DNA of 14,306 bases from M55B118 sp964501715. Its GTDB lineage: Bacteria > Bacillota_I > Bacilli_A > Izemoplasmatales > Izemoplasmataceae. Below the pieces are notes generated by a model. The model searched no databases and was not told where the DNA came from. It saw nothing but the letters and a program-made list of their open reading frames with translations. Position 1 is the first letter of the stretch. Every line of letters starts with the position of its first letter. Of the stretch, positions 6,369 through 12,960 are shown in pieces. The stretch covers positions 1-14,306 of the forward strand of contig CAZCTR010000025.1 of assembly GCA_964501715.1 (NCBI GenBank). Direction: 5' to 3'. Both the position numbers and the translations under genes were made by a program.

Positions 6369-7040
6369 ATGTATCTTTTGGACAGCGCGAACGTGAAGGT
6401 GATCAAAAAGCTAAAAGCGACGTACGGCATTGACGGCGTCACGACCAATCCCACACTCATGGCACGTGAGAACCGGACCGATTTCTTTCATCATCTCCGC
6501 GAAATCACCGACCTCGTCCATCCTGAGGAGGTTCATGTGCAACTTAACGCCGAGAAGGCGGATGCCATGTTAGAAGAGGCGGAACTCTTCCTCAAGCACA
6601 TAAGACCGCCTTTCTCCATCAAGATTCCCGCAACTAAGGAAGGATTCAAGGCCATGAACGCCCTCAAGGACAAAGCCCCTCTCACCGCGACCGCCGTCGT
6701 CGATTTCCATCAGGCACTCATGGCGATCGAATCAGGCGCGTCATCTTTGGCCATCTATGTCAACAGGATGCTCAAAAACGGGCTCGCCCCGTATGAAATG
6801 ATCAACAGTCTGAGGGTCATCACCGAACGCGAAGGGTTGGATGTGACGCTCATCGCCGCCTCTTTCAAGACATCACCCGAAGTGCGGCAGGCGCTTGAAC
6901 ATGGGGCCCATAAGGTCACCGTACCTGAAGGGCTTTTTGAAACGATGTTCCTCCATCCCGTGAGCGAACGTGCCGTCAAGGCGTTCAGCGATGATTTCAA
7001 GGAACGCTACGGCGCTGAACGGATCAAATCCGGCAACTGA
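6369..7040 (+). CDS. fsa: Fructose-6-phosphate aldolase-type transaldolase-family enzyme
   Basis: 223 residues, a single TIM barrel of the small FSA/TalC family. Start ATG 6369 follows AAAGGAGG; an in-frame ATG at 6342 precedes that site. Key residues: Asp5, the T-T-N-P box at 25-28, Schiff-base Lys85 in I-K-I-P, Tyr130 and Arg133 in Y-V-N-R, and A-A-S-F-K-T at 163-168. The segment around the last two motifs strongly resembles Escherichia coli FsaA. In FsaA, Gln59 and Tyr131 replace the Glu and Phe of true transaldolases, and the change Phe178Tyr gives E. coli TalB aldolase activity. Here the aligned residues are Gln58 and Tyr130, so I predict reversible cleavage of fructose 6-phosphate to dihydroxyacetone and glyceraldehyde 3-phosphate, though transaldolase activity cannot be excluded. 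It is convergent with PTS enzyme I; E. coli talC also lies near a PTS enzyme I-like gene. Cytosolic, probably a decamer like its relatives. Confidence 0.88.
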   Translation: MYLLDSANVKVIKKLKATYGIDGVTTNPTLMARENRTDFFHHLREITDLVHPEEVHVQLNAEKADAMLEEAELFLKHIRPPFSIKIPATKEGFKAMNALKDKAPLTATAVVDFHQALMAIESGASSLAIYVNRMLKNGLAPYEMINSLRVITEREGLDVTLIAASFKTSPEVRQALEHGAHKVTVPEGLFETMFLHPVSERAVKAFSDDFKERYGAERIKSGN

Positions 7041-7130
7041 TTGATCATTCATACTGAGCTTTCGCTTCGGGTTGTGCCTATTCTAGTCTATCCCGACACT
7101 TGAACCCCTTCAACAAAAACCGATTTGCAT

Positions 7131-7167
7131 AAAAAAAGACCCTGAGCGGACACTGCCGCTCAGGGTC
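7131..7167 (-). terminator. ptsI: Strong terminator of PTS enzyme I
   Basis: A perfect 12-bp stem, GACCCTGAGCGG (7138-7149) and CCGCTCAGGGTC (7156-7167) with a 6-base loop, followed on the minus strand by seven T (7137-7131). On the plus strand no T run follows, so it would only weakly stop the aldolase transcript, for which I see no other terminator in 7041-7130. Confidence 0.9.
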
Positions 7168-7193
7168 GTTATAATATTAAAGGGTGTCAGCGT

Positions 7194-8912
7194 CTATTCG
7201 ATGCCGTGTGTTTTTTTGAAAGTGTCGACTTTTGCCTTGACGGTATCCGCATCATCAAGGGCGAGCACTTCATCCGCAAGGGCCCTCAGGTCTTTCGTTG
7301 TCACTTTGGAGAGGGCCTCACGCAAAGGCAGGATGCTTCCGGGTGACATGGAAAGTTCATTCATGCCCATGCCGCTCAAGATGAGGGCGGCGTTCATATC
7401 CCCGGCCATCTCACCGCAGACACCGATCTCGGTGTCTTCCTCGTGTGCGGCGTCCAAGGTGTGCTTCATGAGTCTCAGAAGCGTCGGGTCGAAGGGTTCA
7501 TAGAGATAGCTCACGTTCTCGTTCATCCTGTCGGCCGCATAGGTGTATTGGATGAGGTCGTTCGTGCCGATCGAGAAGAAATCGACTTCCTTCGCGAGGC
7601 TTTTCGCGTTCAAAGCGGCGGCCGGTATTTCGATCATGATGCCATATTTGATGTTCGACTGATAAGGTTTGTCCTCGTTTTCAAGCTCGGCGATGACTTC
7701 ATGGACGACTTCCTTGCCGCTCATGAGTTCATCCTTTCGGGCGACCATCGGGAACATGATCCACACGTCACTTTGGTCTTTAGCGGCGGTGAGAAGGGCT
7801 CTGATCTGCGTTTTGAAGAGCTCTTTTTCCTGAAGAGTGAGCCGGATGGCGCGTTTGCCGAGGAAGGGGTTCATCTCCTCTTCTTGCTTGAGATAAGGAA
7901 GTTTCTTGTCGCCCCCGATGTCGAGTGTGCGCACAATGACGGGGTGGAACGCCTCGAACATGGCCTGATAGGCTTTGCGCTGAGTCTCTTCATCAGGCAT
8001 GGTGTCGCTGTTCATGAACAAAAATTCGGTGCGGTAGAGTCCAATCCCTTCCGCGCCGGCTTCACGGGCGATGGGGATGTCGTTGTCGCTTCCGACGTTC
8101 GCATAGAGCGGGACCGCGGTGCCATCCTTGGTCTTGGTCGGTTCATCTTTGAACGCTTGGAGGCGGGCTTTGACTTTCTCCTGCTCTTCAACGCGCTTCT
8201 TGGCTTTCTCGAGCATGGCTGAATCAGGGTTTCTCACGATGTCGCCATCGGTCGCGTTCAGATAGACCGTCTCCCCGTCCTTCAGGGTTTTCATGGCGTC
8301 CTTGACACCGACCATGGCAGGGAGCGAAAGCGCGCGTGCCATGATGGCGGTATGGCTTGTCATGCCGCCGACTTCTGTGATGAAGCCCTTGACGTAATCA
8401 AGGTCGAGCCCCGCGGTGTCAGAAGGGGCAAGGTCGTGTGCGACGACGATGGTGTCTTCGTTCAAAGCTGAGAGATCCTTGTACTCCACACCCTTGAGCA
8501 GGGCGAGGACACGGTACTGGATATCCTTGATGTCCGCGGCGCGGCCACGGAAATATTCATCCTCCATTCCTTCGAAGATGGTGATGAACTGGTCGGTGAC
8601 ACTCTTGAAGGCGAAGGCGGCATCGACTTTGTCGTTCTCGATCATCGCCTTGGTCTGGTTCATGATTTCGGGGTCCTTGACCATCTGCTGGTGGGCCTCG
8701 AAGATCTCTGCGTGTTCCTCGCCCATGGAATCAAGGGCCTTCTCCCTGACCTGATCAAGGTCCTTATAGGCCTGATCCAGAGCCTGATTCAATGTCTTTA
8801 GGCATGCCTCGGGCTCATCGCAGGCGCTTTTTTCGACTTCGATCTCTGGTTTCTCGTAAAGGACGATCGTGCCTACGGCGTGGCCTTCGCTGGGACTTTT
8901 TCCTTTTAACAT
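7194..8912 (-). CDS. ptsI: PTS enzyme I (phosphoenolpyruvate-protein phosphotransferase)
   Basis: 572 residues, the normal length. It takes phosphate from phosphoenolpyruvate and passes it to HPr, the first step of all PTS sugar uptake. The N-terminal part holds the HPr-binding helical domain (about 30-140) and the phosphohistidine domain with His187 in G-G-M-T-S-H-T-A-I-M-A-R. The C-terminal TIM barrel (about 255-545) binds phosphoenolpyruvate: G-L-Y-R-T-E-F-L-F at 291-299, Arg328 in R-T-L-D-I-G-G-D-K, the metal ligands in M-I-E-I-P (427 on) and G-T-N-D-L-I-Q-Y (449-456), and catalytic Cys499 in G-V-C-G-E-M-A-G-D. All key residues are present. The start is ATG 8912 after AAAGGAG. There is no ptsH next to it, unlike the common ptsHI operon, so HPr must be encoded elsewhere. 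Cytosolic dimer. Confidence 0.97.
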   Translation of the reverse strand: MLKGKSPSEGHAVGTIVLYEKPEIEVEKSACDEPEACLKTLNQALDQAYKDLDQVREKALDSMGEEHAEIFEAHQQMVKDPEIMNQTKAMIENDKVDAAFAFKSVTDQFITIFEGMEDEYFRGRAADIKDIQYRVLALLKGVEYKDLSALNEDTIVVAHDLAPSDTAGLDLDYVKGFITEVGGMTSHTAIMARALSLPAMVGVKDAMKTLKDGETVYLNATDGDIVRNPDSAMLEKAKKRVEEQEKVKARLQAFKDEPTKTKDGTAVPLYANVGSDNDIPIAREAGAEGIGLYRTEFLFMNSDTMPDEETQRKAYQAMFEAFHPVIVRTLDIGGDKKLPYLKQEEEMNPFLGKRAIRLTLQEKELFKTQIRALLTAAKDQSDVWIMFPMVARKDELMSGKEVVHEVIAELENEDKPYQSNIKYGIMIEIPAAALNAKSLAKEVDFFSIGTNDLIQYTYAADRMNENVSYLYEPFDPTLLRLMKHTLDAAHEEDTEIGVCGEMAGDMNAALILSGMGMNELSMSPGSILPLREALSKVTTKDLRALADEVLALDDADTVKAKVDTFKKTHGIE

Positions 8913-8945
8913 GTTATCGTCTCCTTTGGGGTTATCTCTTCGTTT

Positions 8946-8954
8946 ATTGTATCA
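8946..8954 (-). promoter_or_regulatory. ptsI: Extended -10 promoter of PTS enzyme I
   Basis: On the minus strand TGA-TACAAT: an extended -10 element with 5 of 6 matches, about 34 bases before the start codon. No clear -35 box is present. Confidence 0.45.
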
Positions 8955-8989
8955 TAAGATTGTAAGGACCGGGAGCATCTCTCACAAAT

Positions 8990-8998
8990 TGATAATAT
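8990..8998 (+). promoter_or_regulatory. Possible extended -10 of the metallophosphatase gene
   Basis: TGA-TAATAT on the plus strand, 18 bases before the start codon, with no good -35 box. The leader would be very short but includes the GGGGGG ribosome site at 9006-9011. The back-to-back arrangement means this gene and PTS enzyme I share a 104-bp control region. Confidence 0.3.
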
Positions 8999-9016
8999 GT
9001 TCACAGGGGGGTATCT

Positions 9017-9748
9017 ATGCATAAGGTATTCGTCGTATCCGACATCCACGGGCACTACACAGTTTTGAAAGAAGCGTTGGACTCAGCCGGGTTTGATCCC
9101 TCGAGGGACGATCACTCCCTGCTTGCGCTCGGGGATTATTTCGACCGCGGGGAGGAATCGTATGAGGTGTATCGCTATCTCAGCGACCTCATGAATAAAG
9201 GCAAGGCGAAAGGCATTTTGGGTAACCACGACCTTTTCATGCTGGAGTTCTTGGAAGGGAAGGACGACAGGGTCCAATTCAACATCCTGCACAATGGATT
9301 CTTAAAGACGCTCGAAAGCTTCACCGGAAAGAAGCTTCCGGACCCTTTCAGCGTGGACTTGAACGCCCTTCGTGACATCGTGAACAGAGTCGCGCCAAAC
9401 CTTTATGAATGGCTTGACTCCATGCCGCTTTTCATCGAGCATGAAAACACCATCTTCACACACGGAGGCATCGACGGCGACAATCCTGATTGGCGGAACA
9501 CGCCGCGCGAGCGCTTCGTCTGGCAGTATCAGGACCGTCTCACACCTCCGGAGGGCAGACGGATCGTGGTCGGTCATGACAGAACCGCCCTCATCCGAGG
9601 AAGATATGAACCCTCGAAGTTGCTCGATCCTTCGGACGGCGAGCTTTTCAAGCCCATTGACCGCGGGCACGTGCTCTTCATAGACAGTTTTGTCGAATAC
9701 TCCAAACAGATCAATGTCGTCACTTTCGATTTCAAGCGTCCTCTTTAG
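9017..9748 (+). CDS. PPP-type metallophosphatase (calcineurin-like)
   Basis: 243 residues with the full two-metal phosphoesterase motif set: S-D-I-H-G-H at 8-13 (Asp9, His11), G-D-Y-F-D-R-G at 39-45 (Asp40, Arg44), G-N-H-D at 69-72 (Asn70, His71), T-H-G-G at 148-151 (His149) and G-H-D at 186-188 (His187). The G-D-x-x-D-R-G and G-N-H-D/E boxes place it with serine/threonine protein phosphatases, PrpE and ApaH-type dinucleotide hydrolases rather than with nucleases. The substrate cannot be told from sequence; protein phosphate or diadenosine polyphosphate are the usual choices. The start is ATG 9017 after a G-rich ribosome site. It has no signal peptide, so it is cytosolic. Its last four bases overlap the 3' end of the opposing diguanylate cyclase gene, and its terminator lies in that overlap, so the cyclase transcript could run antisense into this gene. 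Confidence 0.9.
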   Translation: MHKVFVVSDIHGHYTVLKEALDSAGFDPSRDDHSLLALGDYFDRGEESYEVYRYLSDLMNKGKAKGILGNHDLFMLEFLEGKDDRVQFNILHNGFLKTLESFTGKKLPDPFSVDLNALRDIVNRVAPNLYEWLDSMPLFIEHENTIFTHGGIDGDNPDWRNTPRERFVWQYQDRLTPPEGRRIVVGHDRTALIRGRYEPSKLLDPSDGELFKPIDRGHVLFIDSFVEYSKQINVVTFDFKRPL

Positions 9749-9763
9749 GAGGGCGTTTTTTTT
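9734..9763 (+). terminator. Terminator of the metallophosphatase gene, inside the convergent gene overlap
   Basis: CGTCCTC (9737-9743), loop TTTAG, GAGGGCG (9749-9755), then eight T (9756-9763). The stem spans the stop codon of the phosphatase gene, and its right arm and T run encode the last codons (K-K-T-P-S) of the opposing cyclase. In the minus direction no T run follows, so it acts one way only. Confidence 0.8.
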
Positions 9764-10875
9764 GTGATGACCTGGTTCCTTCCCTTTTCCTTCGCCTCAT
9801 AAAGCGCCTTGTCGACGAGAAGATAACTCGCCTTATAGGGGTCGTCAAGGGAATGGAGGAGCGGAGCGACCCCGATTGAGACGGTGATGCGGATGGGGTT
9901 CGTATCGGCTGTGAACGTGTGGGACTCGACGATCGACCTGAGTCGGTTTGCGAGGATGTTCGCCCCTTCGATGTCTGTGTGGCTGAGCAGCAGCATGAAC
10001 TCCTCCCCGCCGTAACGGCACACCGTGTCGGAGTCACGGACGTTTTCTTTTAGGATGTTTGAAAGTTCGATAAGGATCTGGTCCCCCGCCTCATGCCCGT
10101 ACGTGTCGTTCACTTCCTTGAAGTGGTCGACATCGACCATGAGGAAACTCGCGCTGAGCTTATAGCGTCTCGAAATCGCGACCTCATAGTTCACCTGGGA
10201 CTCGAAATGTCTGCGGTTCGGCAGATGGGTGAGCGGGTCCAAAGTTGAAAGACGCTCGAGTTTCCTGTTCGCCCGCCTCAAGGTGATGCGGTAATGGAGG
10301 GTGTAGACTTTGTGGTCGTAGAATGCCTTGGAGGCGAAAAGGACCCCCGCGAAGGCGACCCCACCGTTGATGAGCTGCGTTGTCTTGAGGGCGGCGTCAT
10401 CCTGATACAGAAGCACCCCGAGAAGGAAAATCGCAAAAGGAAAGCCGTAAAGGGCCACGTGCCAATAGGGCTTCACGAACGTGAGAAGGCCGAGGATGAT
10501 CAAATGCGCCGTGAACAGGATGGTCGCCGTCCCGCTCAACGTGTCGAAAAGCCCGATGGTCGCACTTGTCGTGAGGACGACGAACATGCTCACAAAAGGC
10601 AAGCTTGAAAGGATCTTCCCTTCCTTGTGCGCATGGCGCATGAAATGGAAGGCGACAGCGAATCCGATTGTCGTGAGGGCGAGCACAAGATGAAGCAGAT
10701 AACTCGTCAGGATTAGTTCATAGGCCTCGCCGCCCGCCTCTTGAAGCCTCAGCCTCTCGACATAGAAAAGAAACAGGGCCTCGACTGCGAAGAAAAGAAG
10801 ATAGACGACCTTGAGACGGCTCAGATTGGCTTTGAAAATCAGCGCTTCGATGGCTTGGCGTTTGTGGGTTTTCAC
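9745..10875 (-). CDS. Membrane diguanylate cyclase (GGEEF)
   Basis: 376 residues. The N-terminal 190 hold about six membrane helices (roughly 22-40, 53-78, 88-112, 116-134, 138-157, 168-184) with short loops and no recognised sensor motif. A short coiled segment leads to a GGDEF domain (about 207-370) with metal ligand Asp248 in V-D-V-D-H-F-K, N-D-x-Y-G-H at 256-261, and the active signature G-G-E-E-F at 289-293. The inhibitory site R280-x-x-D283 sits exactly five residues before it, so product feedback should be intact. It should make c-di-GMP from two GTP. The start is GTG 10875 after GGGAGG; it overlaps the stop of the upstream Ste24-like protease gene by 4 bp (GTGA), so the two are co-translated. 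There is no EAL or HD-GYP gene in the window. Confidence 0.93.
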   Translation of the reverse strand: MKTHKRQAIEALIFKANLSRLKVVYLLFFAVEALFLFYVERLRLQEAGGEAYELILTSYLLHLVLALTTIGFAVAFHFMRHAHKEGKILSSLPFVSMFVVLTTSATIGLFDTLSGTATILFTAHLIILGLLTFVKPYWHVALYGFPFAIFLLGVLLYQDDAALKTTQLINGGVAFAGVLFASKAFYDHKVYTLHYRITLRRANRKLERLSTLDPLTHLPNRRHFESQVNYEVAISRRYKLSASFLMVDVDHFKEVNDTYGHEAGDQILIELSNILKENVRDSDTVCRYGGEEFMLLLSHTDIEGANILANRLRSIVESHTFTADTNPIRITVSIGVAPLLHSLDDPYKASYLLVDKALYEAKEKGRNQVITKKTPS

Positions 10876-12110
10876 GTTTCTACCTCCCGGATGTTCTCAA
10901 TCCGTGCTTTCAGGGGCGGGTGGGAATAATGGAGTGTCACATATAGAGGATGGGGCGTGAGGTGTGAGAAATTCTTTTTGGAGAGAATCCTGAGGGCTTT
11001 TTCCATCGCTTCTTTGGATGTGGCTTTTGCCGCGTAGCGGTCGGCTTTGAACTCCATCATGCGGCTCGCCTTGTTGAAAAGGGTCCCAAGGAGAAGATTG
11101 ACCGGGGAGAGCACGATGGAAAAAAGAAGCAGGCCGAAACCGATATGGACCGTCTCAAGCCCGAAGGCCGCATACACTGTCTCATATGTGATGAACACAC
11201 TCAGAAGCAGAAGCAGCAGAAGCGTGGTGGAAGCTTGGACGACCAGATTCTTGAGCACGTCCTTATGTTTAGAGTGGCCGATCTCATGGGCGAGTACGGC
11301 GAGGATGGACGCATCATCCATCGTGTCGACCAATGTGTCGAAAAGCACGATGGTCTTGAAGCGGCCGAAGCCGGAAAAGAACGCGTTCAGTTTGCTTGAA
11401 CGCTTCGAGGCGTCCATGACCTTGATCGCCTTGACGCCGTAGCCTTCGTGTCTTGAAAGCGCGTGAATCTTATCCTTGAGCTCTCCGTCCTCAAGCTCGG
11501 TGAGCTTGGAGAAAAGCGGAAGGAGGAGACGGGTGTATGTGAGGTTCAAAATAAGCGAGACAGCGAAGATGAGGGCGAATCCGAAAATGATGAACCTCGA
11601 CTGATAGGTCGAATAGAGAAAAAGCAGCCCCGCGAGTAAGCCCCCGCCTATGACGGTTCCCAGCACGAGTCCCTTGAGGCGGTCCGTGAAGAAAGTCCTC
11701 TTGCTTGAGCGGTTGAACCCGTAGGCCTCCTCAATTTTAAAGACGCGGATGTATCGGACGACGGATGAGAAGGCGAACTCGAGTGCGAATAGGATACCGA
11801 TAAAAGAAAGGGTCTCGACGTACAGGTTGTCCGAAAGGGACATAGACCATTCGGCGAGCGATCTGAACCCTCCGAACATGAGCATGACGAGCACGAAGAC
11901 GAAACTCAGAAACCCGCTTTGCATCGTAAGGCTAGTGTGCGCTTCACTGTAGCGGCGCCAATTCTTGTATTCGTCCTTGTCATAAAGGTCTTCAAGCAGT
12001 GCTGGCGGATTGTCCTCGCCAGCTTCAAGATTCAGTTTGCGCACCGCGAAATCGAACACCGTCATCGCGATGAATAGGGACATGATACCTATATAGAGTG
12101 CTGTTTCCAT
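10872..12110 (-). CDS. Ste24-like M48 membrane metalloprotease
   Basis: 412 residues from ATG 12110. An in-frame ATG at 12134 would fall almost at the predicted transcription start and has no ribosome site, while the chosen ATG has AAGGA and GGTG upstream. The zinc site is H275-E-I-G-H279 plus Glu353 in M-M-E-F-K-A-D. Other Ste24 family marks are E-E-A-Y-G-F-N at 127-133, N-A-F-F-S-G-F-G at 242-249 followed by I-V-L-F-D-T-L, and S-H-P-P-L-x-x-R-I at 396-404. There are several membrane helices (around 5-22, 67-85, 100-118, 148-166, 172-192, 294-312, 320-342). In eukaryotes this family (CAAX prenyl protease 1) trims prenylated proteins; bacterial members are thought to act in membrane protein quality control or peptide processing, so the substrate here is unknown. 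First gene of an operon with the diguanylate cyclase. Confidence 0.93.
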   Translation of the reverse strand: METALYIGIMSLFIAMTVFDFAVRKLNLEAGEDNPPALLEDLYDKDEYKNWRRYSEAHTSLTMQSGFLSFVFVLVMLMFGGFRSLAEWSMSLSDNLYVETLSFIGILFALEFAFSSVVRYIRVFKIEEAYGFNRSSKRTFFTDRLKGLVLGTVIGGGLLAGLLFLYSTYQSRFIIFGFALIFAVSLILNLTYTRLLLPLFSKLTELEDGELKDKIHALSRHEGYGVKAIKVMDASKRSSKLNAFFSGFGRFKTIVLFDTLVDTMDDASILAVLAHEIGHSKHKDVLKNLVVQASTTLLLLLLLSVFITYETVYAAFGLETVHIGFGLLLFSIVLSPVNLLLGTLFNKASRMMEFKADRYAAKATSKEAMEKALRILSKKNFSHLTPHPLYVTLHYSHPPLKARIENIREVET

Positions 12111-12138
12111 GAAATCACCATCCTTCAGAGTCATACCA

Positions 12139-12147
12139 ATTATAGCA
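12139..12147 (-). promoter_or_regulatory. Extended -10 promoter of the protease-cyclase operon
   Basis: On the minus strand TGC-TATAAT, a perfect extended -10 element. The -35 is poor (TTCTGT at 18 bases). Transcription would start about 12131, placing the chosen protease start some 20 bases into the message. Confidence 0.65.
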
Positions 12148-12166
12148 TATTCCCACTTAAGTACAG

Positions 12167-12192
12167 AAAAAAGAAGCGCCGAGGCGCTTCTT
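12167..12192 (-). terminator. Terminator of the phosphodiesterase-rhomboid operon
   Basis: AAGAAGCGC (12171-12179), loop CGAG, GCGCTTCTT (12184-12192), followed on the minus strand by a run of six T in all. It begins two bases after the rhomboid stop and separates this operon from the protease-cyclase operon. Confidence 0.88.
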
Positions 12193-12193
12193 G

Positions 12194-12958
12194 TCAGTCA
12201 TATTTCGAGAAAGGGTCGTCATCATCGTCGTCATCATCATCGAATGTGTTCTCGAGATCATCGAAAGATTCGATGGTACGGGTCTTCTGAGACTCGGGGT
12301 CCGCGAACGGATCCTCGAATCCCCTTTGCCGTCTTCGGATGTCGCTGCCTTGGTTCAGATACATCAAGGTCGCGATCGCATAGCCCGCGATGAGGCCGCC
12401 GATGTGACCGGCGACGGAGATGTTCGCACCGAGGAAGGTGAAGACCACATTGATGAAGATGAGGCCCTTGATGCCGGAGATGTCCCTCGGGTCGAACCAT
12501 TCCTTATGGTTGACCACTAGATAGAGGAATGCGCCGAGCACACCGTATATCGCGCCGGATGCGCCGACGGTGAGCACCGCCTCGCCCGTGAGGAAGTAGG
12601 CGGCGATGATCGTGAACGAGGCGAGAAGGCCGCTTGCAAAATAGATGATCAGGTATTTGAGGGACCCGACCAGCCTTTCAAGCGCACCACCGATGATATA
12701 GAGGCCAAAAAGCGTGTTGAAGACATAGTGCATGATGTTCCCGTGAAGGAACATCACGGTGAAAAGCCTGTACCATTCGTTGTTGTCGATGACCAGAGGC
12801 TCATACAGCGCCCCGAGATCGAGCAGGTTCTGCGGGGAGAATCCCCCGCTCAAAAGCGTGATCACGAACATGATCGTGACCGCCGCGATCAGAAGTGTCG
12901 AGACGGGGTTGGTCGCCGGAAAGCCTTGAAGTCTTTTGTTCGCATCAAAAATACCCAT
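12194..12958 (-). CDS. Rhomboid intramembrane serine protease with poly-Asp tail
   Basis: 254 residues with six membrane helices in residues 18-200. The catalytic pair is Ser134 in G-A-S-G-A-I-Y-G and His185 in G-H-I-G-G-L; the upstream H-G-N-x-x-H-x-x-x-N box (His72, His77, Asn81) that stabilises the transition state is intact, so it should be active, cutting membrane-spanning substrates within the bilayer. The N-terminal segment is short. The C-terminal extension (about 201-254) is unusual: a basic patch R-R-R-Q-R-G at 208-213, then an acidic region ending in nine consecutive Asp (240-248) and P-F-S-K-Y-D. It should lie in the cytoplasm. The start is ATG 12958 after AAAGGA, two bases after the stop of the upstream phosphodiesterase gene, so the two are one operon. 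GlpG and YqgP are known relatives but I cannot assign an orthologue. Confidence 0.94.
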   Translation of the reverse strand: MGIFDANKRLQGFPATNPVSTLLIAAVTIMFVITLLSGGFSPQNLLDLGALYEPLVIDNNEWYRLFTVMFLHGNIMHYVFNTLFGLYIIGGALERLVGSLKYLIIYFASGLLASFTIIAAYFLTGEAVLTVGASGAIYGVLGAFLYLVVNHKEWFDPRDISGIKGLIFINVVFTFLGANISVAGHIGGLIAGYAIATLMYLNQGSDIRRRQRGFEDPFADPESQKTRTIESFDDLENTFDDDDDDDDDPFSKYD

Positions 12959-12960
12959 AA

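Noticed and set aside
7041..7130. Possible small RNA or separate terminator after the aldolase gene
   Set aside because: I found no stable stem with a T run in this stretch; only the enzyme I terminator follows it.
7443..8222. 259-codon open frame on the plus strand
   Set aside because: It is antisense to PTS enzyme I, whose catalytic residues are all in frame on the other strand; it has no ribosome site and no recognisable motif.
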